A stretch of 13,678 bases of DNA from NCBI GenBank assembly GCA_003577005.1, contig QEUW01000193.1:1-13678 (forward strand), given 5' to 3'. Each line of letters opens with the position of its first letter. Position 1 is the stretch's first letter. Made by a program: the position numbers and the translations under genes. Below the pieces are notes generated by a model. That model was not told the origin of the DNA and searched no databases. It saw only the letters and a list, made by a program, of their open reading frames with translations. Source of the stretch: Chloroflexota bacterium (GTDB lineage: Bacteria; Chloroflexota; Anaerolineae; Caldilineales; Caldilineaceae). Positions 1-6,146 of this stretch are shown here, in pieces.

Positions 1-147
1 GTCGAACTCGATGAGATGGTTGGTATCCAGCGCCAGATATTCTTCTTCCGTCCACTCCCCCTGGTAGGGGAAGAGTCGGGCGATCTCCCAGGTCGGCTCG
101 CCTATGCCGTTGATCGTGCGTTCGTCTGTCTTCTCGGCAGTGGTCAT
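1..147 (-). CDS. Uma2 family protein (DUF820), N-terminal fragment
   Basis: Only the first 49 residues lie in the window; the frame runs off the left edge without a stop. The start is ATG at 147, with a GGAAGGG-type ribosome binding site about ten bases upstream, 33 bp after the end of mrp. The segment WEIARLFPYQGEWTEEEYLA followed by LDTNHLIEFD matches the usual N-terminal pattern of Uma2 proteins (PF05685), which have a restriction-endonuclease-like fold and are multiplied in Chloroflexota and cyanobacteria. Their cellular role is not settled. The catalytic part of the fold would lie outside the window, so nuclease residues cannot be checked. The spacing suggests it is read through from mrp. 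Recognition rests on one motif-like stretch. Confidence 0.72.
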   Translation of the reverse strand, partial: MTTAEKTDERTINGIGEPTWEIARLFPYQGEWTEEEYLALDTNHLIEFD

Positions 148-180
148 GGGTTCATCCCTTCCGGTCGCAAGTGGGACCGG

Positions 181-1242
181 CTAAATGATCCGCAACTCCG
201 GGTCGGGTGTAAGCGTCATCACACTGATGCGCGCTGCGATCTTGCGGGCGAGGGTGCGGAAGGCTTGCGCCGTGGCGCTCTCAGGCGCCTCGATGACGAT
301 GGGTTTACCGGCGTCGCCACCCATGCGGATGCGCGGGTCCAGTTCGATCCGCCCCAGAAACTCGGCGCCGATGAGCTGCGCCGCCTGCTCGCCGCCGCCC
401 TGACCAAAGACCTCGCCGGCCATGTTTTCGATCACGCCGAGGATGGGCACTTGCAACTGTTGGAACGCCTCGGCGCCGCGGCGGGCATCGCTCACCGAGA
501 CAGCCTGCGGCATCGTTACGATGATCCCGCCGGTGAGCGGCACGCTCTGCGCCAGGCTCAACTGAGCATCGCCGGTGCCGGGCGGCAGATCAACGATGAG
601 ATAATCCAGCTCACTCCAACGCACATCGGTAAAGAGCTGCTGGATCGCCTTGTGCAACATCGGCCCGCGCCAGACGAGCGCCTTCCCTTCGGGCACGAGA
701 AAACCCATACTGATTACCTCGACGCCGTAGGCAGTGAAGGGAATCATCTTGTTCTCTTCGACCCGAGGTTTGCCCTTGAGGCCAAACATCATGGGGATAT
801 TGGGGCCATAGATGTCGGCGTCGAGCACGCCTACCTTTGCGCCGTCCAGCGCCAGGCTGACAGCGAGATTGGTGCTGACGGTGCTCTTACCCACGCCTCC
901 TTTCCCGCTGGCGACGGCGATGATGTTCTTCACCGGGATATTGAGCTTGCCGGCGATGCGGTTGTCACCGCGCACCTGGGCGTCGAACCGCACCTGCACC
1001 TGGTTCACACCGGGCACCAATGCTTTGACGGCGGCCACGCTCTCCTGTTCGATCTGCCCCTTGAGCGGGCAGGCCGGTGTGGTCAACATGATGGTAAAGC
1101 CCACCTGGTTGCCGTTGATCGTGATGTCGCGCACCATGTTGAGGCTGACCAGATCCTTGTGCAACTCTGGCTCTTGGACGGTGCTGAGGGCTTTGCGGAC
1201 TGCTTCTTCGGTGATGTTACCGTCGTTCTTGCGACCAAACAT
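181..1242 (-). CDS. mrp: Mrp/ApbC-type P-loop ATPase, Fe-S cluster carrier with N-terminal MIP18 domain
   Basis: 353 residues, the normal length for a two-domain bacterial Mrp. An N-terminal MIP18/DUF59 domain (about 9-85) carries its TTPACPL cysteine (C57). The SIMIBI-class ATPase domain follows, with deviant Walker [11 protein letters not shown] (112-121), switch [11 protein letters not shown] (141-150), switch [10 protein letters not shown] (218-225) and the ENM signature at 272-274. Mrp proteins bind and transfer 4Fe-4S clusters in the cytosol. The loop that normally carries CxxC between ENM and IFGxGG is missing: the protein reads [13 protein letters not shown]. It may therefore bridge its cluster differently or have lost that site. 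The ATG start is preceded by AAAGGA. It begins 12 bp after the MazF stop, so it is probably co-transcribed with the toxin-antitoxin pair. The link to the nuo genes is inferred from the Ind1/NUBPL parallel. Confidence 0.93.
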   Translation of the reverse strand: MFGRKNDGNITEEAVRKALSTVQEPELHKDLVSLNMVRDITINGNQVGFTIMLTTPACPLKGQIEQESVAAVKALVPGVNQVQVRFDAQVRGDNRIAGKLNIPVKNIIAVASGKGGVGKSTVSTNLAVSLALDGAKVGVLDADIYGPNIPMMFGLKGKPRVEENKMIPFTAYGVEVISMGFLVPEGKALVWRGPMLHKAIQQLFTDVRWSELDYLIVDLPPGTGDAQLSLAQSVPLTGGIIVTMPQAVSVSDARRGAEAFQQLQVPILGVIENMAGEVFGQGGGEQAAQLIGAEFLGRIELDPRIRMGGDAGKPIVIEAPESATAQAFRTLARKIAARISVMTLTPDPELRII

Positions 1243-1254
1243 AGGGTTTTTCCT

Positions 1255-1596
1255 TTACAAGTCCATTACCAACCGCAGGCCATCTGCAACACGCCGCATC
1301 AGATTCGGTGGTAAGGGGCTAACTTCTTCAGTCAAAAGCAGTTTATCCAGTGTATAGATTTGCGAAACATTGGCGACGGAATCGCACGGCAACCCGGAGA
1401 CGCGCGCAGGGATCAACACATTGCCGGGCGCTTCCGCCAGCCGCAAATTACTCGTGAGCGCAACCACAAGCACTGTGTTGATGCGGCTGGCGTTGAACTC
1501 ATCTGCCTGGATCACGACCACCGGGCGCCGATGCCCAGGGATTGAACCAACCGGCTCGGGCAGGGAGACCCACCAGATCGCGCCACGGGTGATCAC
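1255..1596 (-). CDS. PemK/MazF family toxin (endoribonuclease)
   Basis: 113 residues from the chosen GTG start. The pattern RGAIWWVSLPEPVGSIPGHR, then RRPVVVIQ, TSNLRLAEAPGNV, GLPCDSVANVSQ and DKLL, is typical of PemK/MazF toxins, which cleave mRNA at short sequences when released from their antitoxin. The GTG at 1596 overlaps the antitoxin TGA in a GTGA arrangement and has a GGAGG about seven bases upstream. This is why it is preferred over the ATG at 1623, which would add nine residues and lie further inside the antitoxin. The four-base overlap implies translational coupling, so toxin is made only after antitoxin. mrp starts 12 bp downstream. No frameshift or lesion is visible, so the toxin looks intact. 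Confidence 0.9.
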   Translation of the reverse strand: MITRGAIWWVSLPEPVGSIPGHRRPVVVIQADEFNASRINTVLVVALTSNLRLAEAPGNVLIPARVSGLPCDSVANVSQIYTLDKLLLTEEVSPLPPNLMRRVADGLRLVMDL

Positions 1597-1829
1597 CAGC
1601 TTTCCTCCGGCAGTGACATCCATTGCAACCGGGATAGGACCGGGTCAGCCATGCACTCTTCCTCCGCGTAGATTTCGTCCAACCGCTGCGTGACAAGGGC
1701 CTTCTCGTACGTTTGGATATATGTCGCCAGCGCCCGTGTGTAGAGCTCGCTCCGGGAAATCCCCAGATGTTTCGCCAGCTGTTCAGCGGTTTCAAAAAGT
1801 GGGTTCGGGATCGAGATAGCAGTTTTCAT
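1593..1829 (-). CDS. ribbon-helix-helix (CopG/MazE-like) antitoxin
   Basis: 78 residues. The N-terminal half, KTAISIPNPLFETAEQLAKH followed by LGISRSELYTRALATYIQ, has the form of a ribbon-helix-helix DNA-binding domain: one beta strand, then two helices with the GISRSEL turn. The C-terminal part (about 41-78) is acidic, as expected for a toxin-binding tail. It should bind DNA as a dimer, repress its own promoter and neutralise the downstream MazF. Its stop codon overlaps the toxin GTG. No Shine-Dalgarno sequence is evident before the ATG. The consensus promoter just upstream predicts a start point within a base or two of the ATG, so the mRNA may be leaderless. A perfect 18-bp palindrome overlaps that promoter and is the obvious operator candidate. 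Confidence 0.88.
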   Translation of the reverse strand: MKTAISIPNPLFETAEQLAKHLGISRSELYTRALATYIQTYEKALVTQRLDEIYAEEECMADPVLSRLQWMSLPEESW

Positions 1830-1836
1830 GCCACAA

Positions 1837-1866
1837 AGTATAACCGTAGTTATACCACTGTGTCAA
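1837..1866 (-). promoter_or_regulatory. sigma70-type promoter of the antitoxin-toxin(-mrp) unit
   Basis: On the minus strand, TTGACA (1866-1861, perfect -35) is followed after 18 bp by TATACT (1842-1837, five of six -10 bases); a 17-bp reading gives TTATAC. Seven bases beyond the -10 is about 1830, next to the antitoxin ATG at 1829, so transcription would begin at or beside the start codon. It probably also drives mrp. Confidence 0.65.
1838..1855. promoter_or_regulatory. palindromic operator candidate for the antitoxin
   Basis: GTATAAC, CGTA, GTTATAC: a perfect 7+4+7 inverted repeat overlapping the -10 element and lying inside the promoter spacer, 9 to 26 bases before the antitoxin start. 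Ribbon-helix-helix antitoxins normally repress by binding such palindromes. Assignment to this antitoxin is inferred from position. Confidence 0.6.
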
Positions 1867-1908
1867 TCTCCTCTTGCATCAAGTGGGCACCAAAGGAAGT
1901 GTTGCTCG

Positions 1909-3249
1909 TCAAGACCGGATGCCGCCTGGTAGCCGTTTGCTATCTTCTTGAATCATCCGCGCCACCTTGCGCCCCATCTCGACGGCATAGTTGGTGCCGC
2001 GGTCCCACGGGTAGACCTGGCTCATGGAGGCGAAGTATAACCCTCGCAGCGGCGTGCGGACAGTCGGGATCATGGGCAGATAGCCTACCGGCGGCACCGG
2101 CTGGGCGTATCTGGCGCGATGCACCCAGGCGCCTGTCACCCAACCGGGATCAAAAGCAGGGTTGAAACGAGGTAGATGGGGCAAAAATTCGGCTAGCAAC
2201 TCATCCACACTCAGGTCAAAATAGCGGTGGTCGGGGTCGAGATAGTTGCCCAGGTAGAGCAGATGGTCACCGGCATAGTGGCGGGGGTCAATCATGTTGG
2301 TGTGCTCCACCAGCGCCAGCAGCGGGATGCCCTCGCGCTTGGGCAGGCTGATCCAGTACATGTCATCGGTCAGCTTGCGGTCGAGCGCCACGGTGAGCAC
2401 CACGGCGCCCAAACTGCGCAACTGTGCCAACTGCCCCAGATAATCTCGCGGCAGATCAGGGGCGATCCGCTGCATCAATCCGGGGCCGACCGTGCTCAGC
2501 ACCATATCGAAGTGCGTTGGGGGTCGCTCTTTGATCTGCACCGTAAAGCCACCGTTCGCACATGGATAGACCCGCTCTACCGGCGCGCCCGTCTCGATCT
2601 GCACGCCCTGTTGGCGCACGAGAGCGGCCAGCCGGTCAATAAATGCCTGAAAACCGCCGTCAAAATAGGCAAGTTGGGTCGTGCGCGCATAGACGCGCGC
2701 CCAAAACCAGGCCAGGTTGATCTCCTTGTAGTGGCGCCCAAATTTACCTTCGAGTTGGAATTCCCACGCGGCTTCGTAGGCGCGGCTACCCATCCACTTG
2801 CGCAGCCAAGCGTCGGCGAGGATACGGTCGAACCGTTGCCACGGTGGTCGCGGGTGATAGCGCAGATAGCCGATCACCAACCCCATGCGCAGCCGGTCGA
2901 CCAAGGGGATCAAGGGGAAGGTGAGGACACGCGTTACGCTGTCAAGCGGATAATTTTTGCCCTGATAGTGGATGGCCGTATTGGGCCGGTAGGTCTTGAG
3001 AGCATACTCAAAGCCGATCTCACGCACGAGGTCAAACATAGCGCGGTCGGAGGTAAAGAGATGGTGGTAGAAGTGCTCCAGGGGCCATTCCCATTCGGCG
3101 CGCCCCTTGAAACCGGCCGCCAACCCGCCCAGTTGGCGGCTGCCCTCGAAGAGGGTCACCTGGGGCGTCGGCGCTGCACCTGGGCGGCTCAGGTCATACG
3201 CAACCGCCAGACCAGTCACGCCACCGCCGATGATAGCTATGCATGTCAT
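1909..3249 (-). CDS. NAD(P)/FAD-dependent oxidoreductase, amine oxidase/HemY-like
   Basis: 446 residues with an N-terminal Rossmann dinucleotide site, IIGGGVTG (6-13, GxGxxG), an acidic residue closing beta strand 2 (VTLFEG, E35), and the second FAD-contact motif LGGLA (40-44). Near the C-terminus, GLYFASMSQVYPWDRGTNYA is the conserved FAD-facing stretch of a group in the flavin amine oxidase/protoporphyrinogen oxidase superfamily (COG1232-like). No signal peptide or membrane helix is apparent, so it should be cytosolic. The substrate cannot be told from sequence; related proteins include desaturases, amine oxidases and UDP-galactopyranose-mutase-like enzymes. It starts four bases after the stop of the four-cysteine protein and lacks an obvious ribosome binding site, which suggests coupled translation. 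True HemY function is unlikely to be provable here, since no other haem genes are present. Confidence 0.85.
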   Translation of the reverse strand: MTCIAIIGGGVTGLAVAYDLSRPGAAPTPQVTLFEGSRQLGGLAAGFKGRAEWEWPLEHFYHHLFTSDRAMFDLVREIGFEYALKTYRPNTAIHYQGKNYPLDSVTRVLTFPLIPLVDRLRMGLVIGYLRYHPRPPWQRFDRILADAWLRKWMGSRAYEAAWEFQLEGKFGRHYKEINLAWFWARVYARTTQLAYFDGGFQAFIDRLAALVRQQGVQIETGAPVERVYPCANGGFTVQIKERPPTHFDMVLSTVGPGLMQRIAPDLPRDYLGQLAQLRSLGAVVLTVALDRKLTDDMYWISLPKREGIPLLALVEHTNMIDPRHYAGDHLLYLGNYLDPDHRYFDLSVDELLAEFLPHLPRFNPAFDPGWVTGAWVHRARYAQPVPPVGYLPMIPTVRTPLRGLYFASMSQVYPWDRGTNYAVEMGRKVARMIQEDSKRLPGGIRS

Positions 3250-3253
3250 TCGA

Positions 3254-3628
3254 TCACGCTGCTGCGGCTAGTTTGAGCGACCCTGGCTCAATTCCCTGCG
3301 CCAGATGGCGGTCGATCAGGCGGTGTGCTTTCTTATAAAGCTCCAGTAAGTCTTCATCGCTACCCTTGAACGACTGTACCGTTTGGGTTGCGCACAGAAA
3401 GCAGCCCCGCAAGAACTTGTAGTTGTTACTATTGCAGCGCAGACAGCCATCCAGCTCGATCATCATGAGGACAAAGGCCAGGCTGTCGGGGTGCGTATCA
3501 GGCAATGCAGCGACGCGATCGACCAGAGCCTGCCACTCCTCACCGCGCAGGTCGCGCAGGCTGGAGATGAGATGCGCCGGAAAAAGCAGCTCGGCTTTGG
3601 CATGGACAAATTCGTTTAGGTCGGACAT
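3254..3628 (-). CDS. hypothetical protein with paired CxxC motifs
   Basis: 124 residues; I do not recognise the family. Its clear feature is CLRC (62-65) and CFLC (76-79), a CxxC-X10-CxxC arrangement suited to one zinc ion or an Fe-S cluster. It lies between two predicted helical segments, with a histidine-containing C-terminal helix (LYKKAHRLIDRHL, 97-109). There is no signal peptide or membrane segment. The ATG at 3628 has GGAG about eight bases upstream. The gene ends four bases before the FAD oxidoreductase, so the two are probably translated together and the protein may be a small redox or metal partner of that flavoenzyme. This function is inferred from position only. It also shares cysteine-pair chemistry with the upstream DUF1858-like gene. 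Confidence 0.75.
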   Translation of the reverse strand: MSDLNEFVHAKAELLFPAHLISSLRDLRGEEWQALVDRVAALPDTHPDSLAFVLMMIELDGCLRCNSNNYKFLRGCFLCATQTVQSFKGSDEDLLELYKKAHRLIDRHLAQGIEPGSLKLAAAA

Positions 3629-3653
3629 GGATTGCTCCGGGAGTCAGTATACA

Positions 3654-3714
3654 GGTAGACAGGTGGACAGGCAGATGGGGCGGGATCACTTATGTACCTG
3701 TCTGCTCGTCTACC
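3654..3714. repeat. imperfect inverted repeat with short direct repeats
   Basis: The left arm (3654-3671) and right arm (3697-3714) pair over 18 positions with one mismatch if G-T pairs are allowed. The outer seven (GGTAGAC/GTCTACC) are perfect. The left arm itself contains repeated AGACAGG/GGACAGG words. It occupies most of the 101-bp gap between the DUF1858-like gene and the four-cysteine gene. The G-T pairs make the hairpin stronger as plus-strand RNA than as minus-strand mRNA, so it is a poor terminator candidate; it looks like a spacer repeat. Confidence 0.55.
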
Positions 3715-3729
3715 TCCTTACCAAACCAT

Positions 3730-4209
3730 TCAAAAGTTCAGTTCCACATTTGGCACCTTCACCGGTTGAAGTGCCTGGCCGCGCTGGCCATTGGCGGGGA
3801 TCACTAGCCGGTTTAGCGTTTGGACGAGTTGCTGCACGTCCACCCCATGATCGGCGCAGACGGCGGCAAGTGTTGCATCGGGTTCGACGGCGCAACTGCT
3901 GCAGCCCCCCAGATGAAAGCCGGCCAGAATCTGCTGCGCCTGGGGGTGGAGGAGTTGCGCCTCGCGCACGGTCATTTCCGGTTCAAAGCCATTCTGGCCA
4001 CCCTGACGTCTGATCTCGACGCGCAGTTGAGCAGTTGTTTCGGTCACTTCTTCACGCAGGCGGCGTAATTCATCGTTGGCCTCAAAGAGTGACTTGTTGT
4101 ACCGATCCAGCCGGCGCGTGGCAACCGCCAGTTCCTGCTGCAACTTCCAGGCATAGGCAAAGGCAACAAAACCGATAACAAAAGCGATGACCGCAATCCA
4201 GGTTGCCAT
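3730..4209 (-). CDS. membrane-anchored protein with C-terminal DUF1858-like (hybrid-cluster-associated) domain
   Basis: 159 residues in three parts. A single N-terminal transmembrane helix (about 3-20, WIAVIAFVIGFVAFAYAW) is followed by a charged, heptad-like coiled-coil stretch (about 22-70) and a C-terminal domain (about 80-137). That domain reads LLHPQAQQILAGFHLGGCSS and continues CAVEPDATLAAVCADHGV. The pattern of a helix, CxxC (C103, C106), a third cysteine (C118) and a closing helix resembles DUF1858 and the hybrid-cluster-protein-associated disulfide domain. This domain is thought to act in redox or metal chemistry, but its role is unproven. The domain would face the cytosol if the short N-terminus is outside. 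The start has GGAGG eight bases upstream and lies 17 bp after the UPF0173 stop, so the two genes are probably one transcript. Confidence 0.78.
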   Translation of the reverse strand: MATWIAVIAFVIGFVAFAYAWKLQQELAVATRRLDRYNKSLFEANDELRRLREEVTETTAQLRVEIRRQGGQNGFEPEMTVREAQLLHPQAQQILAGFHLGGCSSCAVEPDATLAAVCADHGVDVQQLVQTLNRLVIPANGQRGQALQPVKVPNVELNF

Positions 4210-4226
4210 AGAAACCTCCGAGTTCC

Positions 4227-4919
4227 TTACAAGGTATACTCTTCGCCAGGTTTGAGCACAATGCCCTCGATCTCGGCCATACGGCGCAGCTTCTCGGCAA
4301 AGGCTTGGGCGTCCTGCTTGATGGGTGGGAAAGTATTGTAATGGCAGGGGATAACTCGCTTGGCCTGCACGAACTGCGCTGCGGTCACGGCGTCATCGGG
4401 CCCCATCGTAAAGTTGTCGCCCATGGGGAGGATCGCCAGATCCACCCCGCCGGCCTCGCCGATGAGTTTCATGTCGTAGGTCAGCGCGGTGTCGCCAGCG
4501 ATGTAGAGATCGAGCCCGTCGTTGAAGTGGATCAAGAAGCCGGCCGGGTTGCCGCCGGGGCTGTCGTCGGGCATGGTGCTGGAATGGTGAGCGATGGTCA
4601 TCTTGACGCGTCCAAAGGGAAAGGTATAGGCGCCACCGAGATTCATGCCGTGGCCGGTTTGCACGCCCTGCTTTTGCAGCCAGGTGATGATCTCAAAATT
4701 GCTGATGGCGAGCGCACCGGTGCGTTTGCCGATGGCGACGGCATCGGCGCAGTGGTCGCCGTGACCGTGGGTCAGCAGGATAAAGTCGGCCTCGATAGCA
4801 TCGGCGCCCACCGGCGCCACCGGATTGTTGGGGGCCAAAAAGGGATCGACGATGAGCTTGTGCGTGCCGGTGTCGATGGTAAAGGTCGAGTGGCCAAAAT
4901 AACGCAGCTTCATGGGCAT
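4227..4919 (-). CDS. UPF0173 family metal-dependent hydrolase (metallo-beta-lactamase fold)
   Basis: 230 residues, the usual size of UPF0173 (YtkL-type) proteins. Metal ligands of the metallo-beta-lactamase fold are all visible: THGHGDH (H51, H53, D55, H56), the AHHSS histidine (H111/H112), the AGDT aspartate (D143) and PCHYNTFP (H193). The N-terminus MKLRYFGHSTFTI is typical. The start is set at ATG 4919 because AGGAG lies about six bases upstream; ATG 4913 is possible. An ATG at 4949 also opens the frame but has no ribosome binding site, and its residues do not match the family. It is a soluble cytosolic enzyme whose family has no agreed substrate. A promoter-like element at 5061-5033 lies upstream, and the DUF1858-like gene follows after 17 bp. 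Confidence 0.93.
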   Translation of the reverse strand: MPMKLRYFGHSTFTIDTGTHKLIVDPFLAPNNPVAPVGADAIEADFILLTHGHGDHCADAVAIGKRTGALAISNFEIITWLQKQGVQTGHGMNLGGAYTFPFGRVKMTIAHHSSTMPDDSPGGNPAGFLIHFNDGLDLYIAGDTALTYDMKLIGEAGGVDLAILPMGDNFTMGPDDAVTAAQFVQAKRVIPCHYNTFPPIKQDAQAFAEKLRRMAEIEGIVLKPGEEYTL

Positions 4920-4954
4920 CGTTTCTCCTTTCAAAAACAGAAGCAACAAATCGC

Positions 4955-5110
4955 CTACGCAGTGACTTTCGCGGCCGGGATCGAAGTAGGCGCCAACCGA
5001 AACTGTTCGGGAGTATCGGAACGCTGGTCTTCAATATACGGCATTCGTAGCAAGTTTTCAAGTTGGGCGAGATCGATCTGGCGTTTGGTTTCATCCCAAC
5101 GAATGCGCAT
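4955..5110 (-). CDS. possible 51-residue ORF, BrnT-like remnant or non-coding
   Basis: A short frame, ATG at 5110 to TAG at 4955, encodes 51 residues beginning MRIRWDETKRQIDLAQ and containing EDQRSDTPEQFRL. The opening WDExKRQ and the later ED-R-D word recall the start and middle of BrnT-type ribonuclease toxins. The central region of that family (KHG and what follows) is absent, so at best it is an internally deleted remnant. There is no good Shine-Dalgarno sequence (only GAAAGCGG). A TTGAAA-17-TATATT promoter-like element lies inside it, which argues that the stretch may be leader DNA of the UPF0173 gene. Coding status is unresolved. Confidence 0.3.
   Translation of the reverse strand: MRIRWDETKRQIDLAQLENLLRMPYIEDQRSDTPEQFRLAPTSIPAAKVTA
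5033..5061 (-). promoter_or_regulatory. candidate promoter for the UPF0173 gene
   Basis: Minus strand: TTGAAA (5061-5056, five of six -35 bases), a 17-bp spacer, then TATATT (5038-5033, five of six -10 bases). It lies downstream of the terminator that follows nuoI and would give a leader of about 110 bases before the UPF0173 start. No experimental or comparative support is available. Confidence 0.4.
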
Positions 5111-5124
5111 GGACCGCTTTCTAG

Positions 5125-5160
5125 AAAAACAAAGCCAGACCCCCTATCGGCGAGTCCGGC
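5125..5160 (-). terminator. rho-independent terminator after nuoI
   Basis: On the minus strand, GCCGGAC (5160-5154) pairs with GTCTGGC (5140-5134) in a seven-base-pair stem with one G-U pair and a 13-base loop. A T-rich tail, TTTGTTTTT (5133-5125), follows directly. It lies 88 bases after the nuoI stop and plausibly ends the nuo transcript. Confidence 0.5.
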
Positions 5161-5247
5161 CACTTGACAAGTCGAATTTAGCTTTGCGACGCAGACAACA
5201 CCCAAAGGCGGCGTCTTGCCGGCAAATCAGGCAAAAGCAACACCCTC

Positions 5248-6132
5248 CTATGCCTCGCTCTCTTTGCGCCGACGGGCGGCGGCTTCGGCGGCCTTGCGTT
5301 TTAATTCTTCCAGACGGGCCTTCTTGGCATCGGCCTCTTCCATCTGAGCGACCGGCGCGCCATCGGCGACAGCTTCGCCGGTGGCCTGTCTGGCAGCAGC
5401 GGCTTTGGCAGCAGCCTGTTTCTTGAGCGCCTCTAGCTCTTCCTTTGATCGCCTGGGTTTGGCGCCAGCAGCGTCCCCGTTGCCGGCTGCTGCTTTGGCC
5501 GCCTTTTCGGCATCGGCGCGGGCTTTGGCTTCGGCTTTGGCGCGCTCCTCTTCCTTGGCCTTGCGCCGGAGCACCTCTTCCTGCTCCCATTGGGTAGGCC
5601 AGAGCGCTGCATAATACTCAACGGGCACGGTCAACTCGGCCTTGTCGTAGACCAGTTGCGGATAGCGATCATAGACAGCCAGCTCATAGTCATGGTCCAT
5701 CTTGATGGCGTCAAAGGGGCAAAACTCGACACAGAAGCTGCAACTCATGCAGACCGCCACGTCGATAAAGAATTCACCCGGCCGCGCCACGGGCCGGCCA
5801 TTGGCGTCGATATCGCGCACAATCCAGATACACTGGGGCGGGCAGACCTTGGCGCAGATGCCACAGGCGGTGCAGCGGTCTTCGCCGGTTTCTGTGTCCC
5901 AAATGAGCATGGGGATATAGCGAAAGCGTTCCGGCAGTAGACGCTTCTCTTCGGGATATTGGATCGTCAGGATGCCTTCCTGCTCGATGGGCTGCTCGAT
6001 GATGCGCCGTCGATCATCCAGGATAATGCTGTCCTGGTAGCGGCTGGGCGCGCTCTGCCGATCATCACGGAAGGTATCGAGCGCGTGTTTGAGCGTGACA
6101 CCAAGTCCCTTGAGAAGTCCGGTTCCGAACAT
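5248..6132 (-). CDS. nuoI: NADH-quinone oxidoreductase subunit I with long charged C-terminal tail
   Basis: 294 residues, against roughly 150-200 for typical NuoI. The core contains two 4Fe-4S sites, CTACGICAKVCP (C87, C90, C93, C97) and CMSCSFCVEFCP (C128, C131, C134, C138). In complex I these carry clusters N6a and N6b, passing electrons towards NuoB. After about residue 183 the protein continues with some 110 residues dominated by Ala, Lys, Glu and Arg. Two helical or coiled-coil stretches there are separated by a Gly/Ala/Asp-rich hinge near AAGNGDAAGA. This tail has no motif I recognise. The start ATG has AGGAG seven bases upstream. The gene lies 112 bp after nuoCD, the gap being filled by a long inverted repeat. 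A terminator follows, so it is probably the last nuo gene here. Confidence 0.95.
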   Translation of the reverse strand: MFGTGLLKGLGVTLKHALDTFRDDRQSAPSRYQDSIILDDRRRIIEQPIEQEGILTIQYPEEKRLLPERFRYIPMLIWDTETGEDRCTACGICAKVCPPQCIWIVRDIDANGRPVARPGEFFIDVAVCMSCSFCVEFCPFDAIKMDHDYELAVYDRYPQLVYDKAELTVPVEYYAALWPTQWEQEEVLRRKAKEEERAKAEAKARADAEKAAKAAAGNGDAAGAKPRRSKEELEALKKQAAAKAAAARQATGEAVADGAPVAQMEEADAKKARLEELKRKAAEAAARRRKESEA

Positions 6133-6146
6133 GGAAAAACTCCTAT

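Noticed and set aside
16..1314. 432-residue open frame on the plus strand
   Set aside because: It lies wholly opposite mrp and the MazF gene, has no recognisable domain or ribosome binding site, and is the expected by-product of GC-rich codons on the other strand.
1909..3249. Naming the FAD oxidoreductase as hemY or hpnE
   Set aside because: The motifs fit the broad flavin amine oxidase superfamily only; no haem or hopanoid genes accompany it.
2227..3276. 349-residue open frame on the plus strand
   Set aside because: It is antisense to the FAD oxidoreductase, which has clear FAD motifs; the plus-strand translation is low-complexity His/Gly/Val-rich without a family.
4305..5426. 373-residue open frame on the plus strand
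   Set aside because: It spans the antisense of the UPF0173 gene, the spacer and the nuoI tail; it has no start signal and its character changes abruptly along its length.
5144..5590. Arg/Gly/Gln-rich 148-residue frame on the minus strand
   Set aside because: It is a frame-shifted reading of the repetitive nuoI tail; its composition is an artefact of Ala/Lys/Glu codons.
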